From Richelia intracellularis (GTDB lineage Bacteria; Cyanobacteriota; Cyanobacteriia; Cyanobacteriales; Nostocaceae), in the NCBI GenBank assembly GCA_000613065.1, contig CBZS010000292.1, forward strand, positions 1-32,671: DNA of 32,671 nt. The letters run 5' to 3'. The notes beneath the pieces were generated by a model. That model was not told the DNA's origin and searched no databases. It worked only from the letters and a program-made list of their open reading frames with translations. Position numbers and translations under genes: made by a program. Within the stretch, counting starts at the first letter, position 1. Each line of letters opens with the position of its first letter. Positions 26,517 through 32,671 of this stretch are shown here, piece after piece.

Positions 26517-27470
26517 CTATAAAATAGATAATTCCCCAATTACTTCCAAACGCTTGTATTGACCTAAGGTAAGAAATTTCTCTCCCAATGCTTCAGCAAC
26601 GCTAGGAGTAATCCAACCTAACTGTTGTAGTAAGTGGATGGCTATGGCATATTTAGCTCTTTTGGCTCCATCGATAACCTTAATAGCTAATCCCATACCT
26701 TCACCTAACATACCAATAGACTGCACCCCTTCTGCTCCAGATTTACTAATTAATTCCCCTGGTGTTTGGCGCATGAGTTCAGTGTCAAATTCCCCTTCTC
26801 CTGCTACCATTTCTGGATAATGGGTCATGGCACGCACAATCCTCTCCATATCCAAGTTATCACCAGAACCAAGACGAGCATACAAGGACGCCATTTGCCC
26901 TAGTTGCATTAAGTATGTGGGTACTCCACAATCATCGTGGGCAGTAATAAATTCCTCTGCTGGCATCCGCAGTATTTCCGCAACTTTTTGTAAAACAAGT
27001 TGCTGCACTGGGTGTTTACTTTGCATATAGGTATTTAATGGCAAATTCCTTTGCTGACATACAGCCAACATACCCGCATGTTTGCCAGAGCAGTTGTATT
27101 CTAGGGGACTACGTTTGCCGGGAGGGATGGGACACTTCAATAATGAAGGGTCAATATCAACCCGCCATAGGATATTAAATACTTGCCTCACCTGCTCTAT
27201 ATTCCCTTTATGGGAGCTAGTAATAATTGCCAGGTCACGATCGCTCAACTCATACTTTTCCAATGTGCCTGTGCTTGTTACTGCTAGGGCTTGAAATGGT
27301 TTCAGTGATGAGCGGACAAATGTTGCTGTTTCTGCGTTCCCAGCAACGGAAAGGACTCTCCCCCGGTTATCGCACACAGCCGCATGGACTATATGCCGAG
27401 ATTCGATAATTCCTTCCCTTAGGAGTCTGACTTCCAATGCAGTGGCTTGAGTTCGTTTGCCCATTGTCAT
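26517..27470 (-). CDS. Asparaginase, L-asparaginase II family
   Basis: The 317-residue intact frame matches the Asparaginase_II family (PF06089), distinct from the E. coli AnsA/AnsB type. Visible conserved parts are VRSSLKPFQALAV, SHKGNIEQVRQVFNIL, YNCSGKHAGMLAVC, AHDDCGVPTYLMQLGQMA, MTHYPEMVAGEGEFDTELM and SKSGAEGVQSIG. The predicted reaction is hydrolysis of L-asparagine to aspartate and ammonia; activity in cyanobacteria is inferred. No signal peptide is seen. The start could be ATG 27470 or the ATG two codons later. A second, broken copy lies at 25340-26294. Confidence 0.93.
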   Translation of the reverse strand: MTMGKRTQATALEVRLLREGIIESRHIVHAAVCDNRGRVLSVAGNAETATFVRSSLKPFQALAVTSTGTLEKYELSDRDLAIITSSHKGNIEQVRQVFNILWRVDIDPSLLKCPIPPGKRSPLEYNCSGKHAGMLAVCQQRNLPLNTYMQSKHPVQQLVLQKVAEILRMPAEEFITAHDDCGVPTYLMQLGQMASLYARLGSGDNLDMERIVRAMTHYPEMVAGEGEFDTELMRQTPGELISKSGAEGVQSIGMLGEGMGLAIKVIDGAKRAKYAIAIHLLQQLGWITPSVAEALGEKFLTLGQYKRLEVIGELSIL

Positions 27471-27554
27471 GGGTTCAGTTTCACCAATAATAATTTCTGT
27501 TAAAATGCTGTCTTTAAATACACTAACTATGGTTATGACCTTAGTAAATGTTTT

Positions 27555-28055
27555 TTAGACTAAATGCCAAATGATCGTACCAATGACGAACAATGCAGCT
27601 AAGCCTGCGAACGTAATTTGCAACCGTTGGATAATTGGTTTGATCTCATAACTGACAATTAAGCGATCGCGTGCTAGTAATTCTTGTGGCTTAGTCCAAG
27701 TCTGACCATCATACCACCCCGATTCTTCATAAAATATCACCGAGCTAAATAAGCGATCGCGCACATAAGACCATCCTAAATACAAACGTACTAAGCCAAG
27801 AATTATGCCAACGCTTGCTCCTGCCAAACTAGAAAGAATAAAATATATCAGTTGCTTGTGTGGGTGAAAGCTAGCTGCAGCGACTGGAGCGGCAATTAAC
27901 CAGCAAAAACCGCCAATCCAAGTCATTTTCTTGAGGTAGGTTGACCACTTGCGGGTACTATCACTAAATAGCCATGCGGCTTTTAATTCCTGATATTCAT
28001 TCAGGGGTTGTTGGTCAGTGGGTACTGGGCAATTGGATAGTGATGAGTAGGTCAT
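27555..28055 (-). CDS. CGLD27/DUF1230 family membrane protein
   Basis: The family signature CPVPTDQQPLNEYQELKAAW is near the N-terminus. Two hydrophobic segments follow (WIGGFCWLIAAPVAAASF and FILSSLAGASVGIILGLVRL), then YEESGWYDGQTWTKP and a C-terminal membrane segment. CGLD27 is conserved in cyanobacteria, algae and plants; its plant and algal relatives are chloroplast proteins linked to iron starvation, and the biochemical role is not established. The start ATG at 28055 lies two bases after the rsfS stop codon, so the two are probably cotranslated. The longer frame to 28193 overlaps rsfS and is not likely. Confidence 0.88.
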   Translation of the reverse strand: MTYSSLSNCPVPTDQQPLNEYQELKAAWLFSDSTRKWSTYLKKMTWIGGFCWLIAAPVAAASFHPHKQLIYFILSSLAGASVGIILGLVRLYLGWSYVRDRLFSSVIFYEESGWYDGQTWTKPQELLARDRLIVSYEIKPIIQRLQITFAGLAALFVIGTIIWHLV

Positions 28056-28057
28056 CT

Positions 28058-28516
28058 TCACATTCCACCATGGTTGTTGGTTGGCAATTGTACTTGTTGT
28101 GCATGACCCCAGAATGCTTCTAGGTTGTAGAATTCCCTTTCTTGAGCCATCATGATATGGACGATTACATCGCCATAGTCTTGTAGCACCCAATTCCCTT
28201 CTCTCTTGCCTTCAGTACGTAATGGAATTCGCTCGTATTCTGTTTTTATTTTATCTTCTATAGCATCTGCGATGGCCCTTACTTGTACCCGGGAATAACC
28301 AGTCATCATCAAAAAGTAATCAGCTAGATAAGATACATCAGCCACCTTCAGTACTAATGGTTCCCCAGCTTTACGTTCCGATGCGGCTTCTGCTATGGCT
28401 AAAGCTAATTGTTCACTTTCTGTTTCGACTGCTGTAATCAGTGAGTTATCCATTCCGTTTTCATCGTTAACAGCAATAGACTGGCTTGGAAAATTTCCTT
28501 GCAAATAATCAGACAT
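28058..28516 (-). CDS. rsfS: Ribosome silencing factor (RsfS/Iojap/YbeB)
   Basis: RsfS binds ribosomal protein L14 and blocks subunit joining when nutrients are low. From MSDYLQGNF at 28516 the protein has 152 residues. It has an N-terminal extension of about 35 residues and then the family core: LALAIAEAASERKAGEPLVL, VSYLADYFLMMTGYSRVQVR and the end GNWVLQDYGDVIVHIMMAQE plus REFYNLEAFW. Upstream in-frame codons to 28558 are possible but poorly supported. yqeK lies 135 bp upstream and CGLD27 two bases downstream, a common cyanobacterial order. Confidence 0.94.
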   Translation of the reverse strand: MSDYLQGNFPSQSIAVNDENGMDNSLITAVETESEQLALAIAEAASERKAGEPLVLKVADVSYLADYFLMMTGYSRVQVRAIADAIEDKIKTEYERIPLRTEGKREGNWVLQDYGDVIVHIMMAQEREFYNLEAFWGHAQQVQLPTNNHGGM

Positions 28517-28651
28517 TAAACCTCGACAGATTTTTCTCTTTATAACAATGTTTGGCAATTAATCACAAATAATGAGCAATAACAATAAGAGTGCCACTAT
28601 GTCAGTTAGCTTTGTTTGCATAGTACCAAAAAAATTGGATTCTATAAATTG

Positions 28652-29242
28652 CTACAGACTTTGGGAATGCAGGGATTTCCATTTTTGTAAAAACCAGTTA
28701 CGAGTCTCAACCGTTCTCGGATGAATTGGATGGTGACTGCTAACCAAAAACTTGAGAGAGTAATCACAAACTTTCCACACAGCTTGATGCAGATTTTCCG
28801 TACTTATTTGTCGTAAAGCTTCTAACTCTGGGGTATTGCCTCTGCCAGGTTCTAAACTATCCGCTAAGAATACGATACAACAGAGCGGACTCATCTCTGG
28901 TCTACCTAAAGTGTGATTAGCGATCGCTCGTAATACTTCTTCATCTTCGATCCCAAATGTATTTCTCGCAACAATTGCACTCACATCTGCGTGTAACAAA
29001 TGGGGATTACGAGTCATCACTTCATCCACATCTAATGCTGCGGTGAATGCCATATCTAATAATTTATTTGCCGGGAAATATTTAGCCAAATCATGCATTA
29101 AGCCGGCTTGCCCTGCTTTTTCACGTGATAATTTGTGTAGTAGTGCTAATTCCTGAGCCATTTGTTCTACTCGAAGAATATGCTCAACTCTGGAGGGCTT
29201 TACATTTTCTACTAGCCAGGATATTATCTGTTCTCGAACCAT
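28652..29242 (-). CDS. yqeK: YqeK-type HD-domain hydrolase (probable symmetrical Ap4A hydrolase)
   Basis: The 196-residue frame carries the HD metal-binding pattern of YqeK: His in VEHILRVEQMA, HD in GLMHDLAKYFPANKLL, His in HLLHADVSA and NHTLGRPEMS, and Asp in VFLADSLEPGRG. YqeK proteins in Firmicutes split diadenosine tetraphosphate into two ADP; the same reaction is inferred here. Pairing with rsfS downstream is widespread in bacteria and supports the call. The start ATG 29242 is about 100 bp from the ISKra4 insertion at 29341, which may have altered its promoter. Confidence 0.92.
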   Translation of the reverse strand: MVREQIISWLVENVKPSRVEHILRVEQMAQELALLHKLSREKAGQAGLMHDLAKYFPANKLLDMAFTAALDVDEVMTRNPHLLHADVSAIVARNTFGIEDEEVLRAIANHTLGRPEMSPLCCIVFLADSLEPGRGNTPELEALRQISTENLHQAVWKVCDYSLKFLVSSHHPIHPRTVETRNWFLQKWKSLHSQSL

Positions 29243-30326
29243 GGAAATGCACCCAAATATTAAGAATCACAAAACAGGCTTATATCTATTTTAACCAAGT
29301 TTTTTGATGTGAGAAGAATCAATCACATTACAAATAATATGGGTGCGACTCTTTTGGTAGTACGGAGTATGATATAAGAATAATAAATGACAAGTCAACC
29401 ACAGTAGTATTGACAGCCAAAAATGTACTTGATGGAATTGGCTTGTAAAAAGTGAAAAAACAGGAACAGTTCCACACCCTATGCAAGGATCTACATCAAA
29501 TCAAGGTATGTTTTGGTGACAAGCACGAGAACTATTTGAACAGATAGTTCGTTGGTTAGACTCAGTCAGCATTTGTGGTTTAGAACACTCCCAGATAGAG
29601 AGTAAGTTACTTGAGAATGGATACGAACTATTGAGACGGTTGTTACAAACAAAGATATTTTGATAAACCCACTCAAGATGAAATATAGGGAGAGTGTGCA
29701 GGCACAGACTCAGTAAACAGAACACACAAGAAAAAATTGTCGCGGAAATTGACCACATTATTTGGCACAGTAATCGCCAATAGAATTGGTTATGGAGAAA
29801 GAAAGATAAATAGGCTATTTCCTTTGGATGGGGAGTTTTATCTAGCAGCACAGCAATATTTTCTCTCATGGACTAAGACAGGGATATTATCCATGTGATT
29901 GAGTATTTGTGGAAAGCTGCATTTGTCTTTTCTTCTCAGACTTAAACACAGGCAGAAGCTAGGGAGAGCAAACGTTTACAGCTTATCCTTGAAGGTAAAT
30001 CAAGTTCAGTTGCCCCAGGTATGCGCCGGAGTGCGACTTTACCCAAACTCACCTCCCAAGAACGTAAACCCGTGGATACCTGTGCTAGATATTTACTTAA
30101 CAATGCCAAATACCTCAATCAAATATGACGATTACTTAAAAGCTGGATTCCCCATCGCCACGGGGGTGATTGAGGGTGCTTGTCACCACCTGATTAAAGA
30201 CAGCATGGATATCACTGGGACTAGATGGACCATGAGGGGTGCTGAGGCTCTTTTCCCCCTGGGTTCTTTATACATCAGTGGCGATTGGCATGAGTATTGG
30301 CAGTTTCATCTACAACAAGAACATAA

Positions 30327-31676
30327 GGTGATTTTTGAAAAAGAAATTATCAGCTAAAGCGGTTGAATCAAGATATGCCATTTGGGCAACAGTGGATTTA
30401 GCTGTAATCTAGACTCGACTTGTTTCATAGCTTTCTTTGTTAGTGAAATCCCTTTTTGGTAAACAGTTTTACTTAAACTCAAGATAGGATATAAGCCTTT
30501 CCAACTCATACTCGAAGCCCAGGAAACCATGACTTCAACATCAACAAGCTTCGCCCCCCCCCATTCCAATGCTGGTCAAGAATACCCCAACAACCCTCTA
30601 TGGGATTGTATTTACTATGGTAAGGAGGATAGTAAAGCAATTGAATTGGTATATTTAGGAGATCAACAAACTCAACCATCCTTTTTTTTTATTGAGTTCT
30701 TACTCCACTACTTTCCGGACCATTATCAACTTTAATTTGTATCAGTTCGGTATCCTGCTTTTGTTCTGGTGTCATTATCTTCCACCATTGAATTAGAGCA
30801 TCAACAATAAAATCCCTGGTTTTATAAGAATAACTACCAAAGTTAATATACAACAACTGCCCACTATCTTCATCAATAATCCCACAGGGAGTATATTTTT
30901 CTGTGCATCCCATATCATGATCCTCAGCTTGATTGTCTCCTCTGGTTTTTCCACCACGAGAATAACCCCCGAGATTAACGGTAGCTTTGCAATCCATGCT
31001 TAGTCCTTTGACTTTGAGGCTTGTTTGTTGATTGCGGCTCAAATTCTTTGATGTTGTTGAAGATATCATCCGTTTGTGCAATTTTTTTTGAGGTTTGGCT
31101 TTTACTACTTTACGAAGACCATAGCCCATTCTATTCAATATTTGTGCCATTGTACTGGCGCAAGGCAATTGCTCCTGGGTAAATCCCTGTTCTTTGAGTT
31201 TTTCTAGTGCGGATGTTGCTGTTAACCGGGTATAGGCTAAGGAAGTTTTAAATGTTGGGTCTTGTTGAGAATCAGATTCTGCAATTTGTCCCAGGGATAA
31301 TGCCACAACAGAAGAGGTTGTTTCTCCTGGCAACGCTTTGCTGTGCTAAAGGCTGATTGTAATCCCACACAGATTATCCCTGTTCTTTTTTCCCCTAACC
31401 CTAACTCTATATTTTCTCTACCCCAACCGAATACTGTTTGTGCTAACCTTGCTCTACCTTGGCAATATTTCAACGTCATTTCAGGTTGAAAGCCCCGACG
31501 TTCTACTCCATTCATTTTCCATGCTGCCAACCGCAAGTCTTATATTTGTTTGTGATCTTGTTAATGATTTGGGTTCCTCTGCTGGGTCTAGCATACTCCA
31601 AAATACTTGCCCCTGTTTTTTTACTGATCAACATTAGCTCTTACTTTCATTGGTAAATTCTTTCTTATAAATCACC
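30327..31676 (-). mobile_element. ISAzo13-family element inserted in ISKra4 copy 2
   Basis: The 1350-bp element starts GGTGATTTTTGAAAAAGAA; read inward from the right it begins GGTGATTTATAAGAAAGAA. It is flanked by TAA on both sides (30324-30326, 31677-31679), and the uninterrupted ISKra4 copy 1 has a single TAA there (GAACATAAACGC), which proves the insertion site. The transposase inside is broken, so the copy is inactive. Confidence 0.92.
30354..31637 (-). pseudogene. ISAzo13-family transposase, several frameshifts
   Basis: Pieces on the minus strand are MNGVERRGFQPEMTLKYCQG and ELGLGEKRTGIICVGLQSAF (31237-31536); DPTFKTSLAYTRLTATSALE, RLRKVVKAKPQKK-like GLRKVVKAKPQKKLHKRM, SMDCKATVNLGGYSRGGKTR, DHDMGCTEKYTPCGIIDEDS and IQIKVDNGPESSGVRTQ (30689-31333); and GAKLVDVEVMVSWASSMSWK with KTVYQKGISLTKKAMKQVES (30354-30569). 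Frame changes are near 31320, at the A/T run near 30685, and at the run of nine C at 30555-30563. Each open piece alone lacks part of the DDE site. Confidence 0.9.
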
Positions 31677-31826
31677 TAAACGCAATCACCTGGCTTTGTA
31701 CTCTAGTGGTATTCCTTTGATCAAGCAAGTTCTCAAAGCTCGTTGTTCTACTACCCCTGCACCTCTTCCAATACCTCTCTAAGTTCCACTCCCCGTCTTA
31801 CTAAAAGAGTCGCACCCAAATAATAT

Positions 31827-32010
31827 GGCACTACATGATTGTGTGCTCCTTGTGATTGCCTCTTGGTTCTTCCTGAGTTACTGTACCTAGGTTTAGGGCG
31901 AATGATAAACTCAGTGGAACAGTGAAAATATTTGTCAAGTTTCAAACCTTTTAATTTTGCCTGCGCGCAACACTACCAAATATGAGATTAAGGTAAGGGC
32001 AATATTGCTT
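31827..32010. other. Gap between ISKra4 and the glycosyltransferase, with an unassigned ORF fragment
   Basis: On the minus strand a short frame reads KLDKYFHCSTEFIIRPKPRY then SNSGRTKRQSQGAHNHVVPY and enters the ISKra4 end. With the element removed it would stop two codons later at TAA within the target site, giving about 43 residues. It was not recognised and may be a gene relic or chance. Confidence 0.35.
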
Positions 32011-32671
32011 TTAAACTTCTTGATTGGAAACAGCCCCTGGACGAATCTCTATTTGACCAATTGCTTCGTCAAATAGAGATTCATAACTGTTCAAGCCTTG
32101 TTCAACTGTATAGTTATTAACTGGATATTGGCGACTATTGTAGCCAATATTATTGATTGTTGTGGGATTCTTGTGCAGGTTTAAAATTGGTTGAGCTAAT
32201 GCTGTGCGGTTTTCAGGAGCAGCAACTATCCCAGCTCCACTTTTGTTAATCAGCCTAGCAACTGTACCATTTTTCGGCACTGATGCAATGATCGCTTTTT
32301 CACTGGCCATTAAAACTTGAATTTTTGATGCTAGATTGAAAGCAACAACATTTTTCTTTTGTACGACTAAACTCAGGTCCGCCATAGCTAGCATTTCAGA
32401 TAAACATTCTCTGGGTTGGAAAGGTACTAACAATACATTATCTGCTCGATTTTTCTGGCATTCCCTTTGTAATTGTTGTAATCCTTCTTCATGACCAACA
32501 ATCATAAAAATTATGTAAATAAAATTACGTAATTGCGTAGCTGATTTTACTACTCTCTCTAATCCTTGAGTCAGAGCTATATTGCCAGAATACAAAACTA
32601 CAAATTTATTCTGGAGATTATAATTTTGGCGAAAGTAGTTATCTTTCTTTGGTAGAGGGCAAACAAAATTT
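32011..32671 (-). CDS. Glycosyltransferase (WcaI/WbuB-like GT4), 3' part (runs off window)
   Basis: The frame is open from the right window edge (NFVCPLPKKDNYFRQ) to TAA at 32011. It shows the donor-binding half of a GT-B glycosyltransferase: KFVVLYSGNIALTQGLERVV, FMIVGHEEGLQQLQREC, NVLLVPFQPRECLSEMLAMA, DLSLVVQKKNVVAFNLASKI and GAGIVAAPENRTALAQPIL. The pattern fits colanic-acid-type WcaI/WbuB enzymes, suggesting exopolysaccharide or O-antigen-like glycan synthesis; the substrate is unknown. Family members usually have SLPSKI where this has NLASKI, a small deviation. About 220 residues are visible, and the N-terminal half lies outside. Confidence 0.85.
   Translation of the reverse strand, partial: NFVCPLPKKDNYFRQNYNLQNKFVVLYSGNIALTQGLERVVKSATQLRNFIYIIFMIVGHEEGLQQLQRECQKNRADNVLLVPFQPRECLSEMLAMADLSLVVQKKNVVAFNLASKIQVLMASEKAIIASVPKNGTVARLINKSGAGIVAAPENRTALAQPILNLHKNPTTINNIGYNSRQYPVNNYTVEQGLNSYESLFDEAIGQIEIRPGAVSNQEV

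Larger units (their letters stand above)
29387..31786 (+). pseudogene. ISKra4 transposase, frameshifted, internally deleted and split by ISAzo13
   Basis: In-order pieces in several frames are AREL-FEQIVRWLDSVSICGLEHS (about 29524), FGTVIANRIGYGERKINRLF and LDGEFYLAAQQYFLSW (about 29760-29870). A jump follows to DIIHVIEYLWKAAFVF (about 29885), with roughly 150 residues of the catalytic core missing. Next come CARYLLNNAKYL, GFPIATGVIEGACHHLIKDS and RWTMRGAEALFPLGSLYIS to LQQEH. The coding sequence is cut at 30326 and continues at 31677 with RNHLALYSSGIPLIKQVLKA to the stop near 31783. Not functional. Confidence 0.88.
29341..31817 (+). mobile_element. ISKra4-family element, copy 2, with 9-bp target duplication, split by an ISAzo13 element
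   Basis: The left end GGGTGCGACTCTTTTGGTAG matches the right end read inward (GGGTGCGACTCTTTTAGTAA). The flanking direct repeats AAATAATAT (29332-29340 and 31818-31826) are perfect. The element is interrupted at 30327-31676 by another IS. Without it the remnant is about 1.13 kb; part of the transposase is deleted internally. Copy 1 lies at 18471-19147. Confidence 0.93.

Noticed and set aside
28056-28193. Longer CGLD27 start giving 212 residues
   Set aside because: The extension overlaps the conserved end of rsfS, and the family signature begins shortly after ATG 28055.

Overview
The window looks like part of a filamentous, probably heterocyst-forming cyanobacterial chromosome that is decaying. 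Evidence for a cyanobacterium: the HIP1 octamer GCGATCGC occurs repeatedly (near 893, 1163, 2426, 6447, 10612, 13566, 14239, 15255, 18283, 22240, 24817, 24840, 27663, 27752, 28919), base composition is AT-rich, and several proteins are of cyanobacterial type (CGLD27/DUF1230, the DKNGT-type HAD phosphatase, the WGR-HEAT protein, a DUF1186 protein). Many genes are broken by single stop codons or frameshifts, and insertion sequences of at least five families lie nested in one another. A host-associated Nostocales strain undergoing genome reduction would fit, but the species is an inference.

Layout. 1-3000 (- strand): kdpA and the 5' part of kdpB, a K+-uptake P-type ATPase whose ion-path residues are unusual. 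3000-3800: non-coding, with an interspersed repeat and a heptamer tandem repeat. 3800-8500: a nonsense-broken WGR/HEAT gene joined to the C-terminus of an outer-membrane beta-barrel, a DUF1186 gene with two in-frame stops and a five-fold 20-residue repeat, a kptA pseudogene with two adjacent stops, and an intact sucrase/ferredoxin-like protein. 8500-12750: a gene graveyard holding two copies of a 91-bp MITE, a decayed IS1-type element, a Ser/Thr kinase hit by one MITE and truncated at an IS630-type remnant, and a VapC-like toxin/antitoxin pair with a stop in the toxin.

12750-18210: housekeeping and envelope genes (GT39 glycosyltransferase, a frameshifted secreted protein, a HAD phosphatase, a small membrane protein, a GT4 glycosyltransferase). 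18400-19800: remnants of IS630, ISKra4 and IS1634 elements joined to one another. 19860-25050 (- strand): deoC, recO and an MFS transporter (recO and MFS overlap by ATGA), preceded by a DUF697-type GTPase. 25157-27510: a recent tandem duplication of 1177 bp carrying initiator tRNA-fMet and an asparaginase gene; one asparaginase copy is already broken. 27555-29242 (- strand): yqeK, rsfS and CGLD27. 29341-31817: an ISKra4 element with a 9-bp target duplication, itself split by an ISAzo13 element with a 3-bp duplication. 32011 to the edge: the 3' part of a WcaI/WbuB-like glycosyltransferase.

No CRISPR array, prophage or clear new multi-gene system was found. The most notable items are the altered Kdp ion path, the mobile MITE family that fits the local IS1-type element, the tandem tRNA-fMet/asparaginase duplication, and three perfect long palindromes at gene or element edges.
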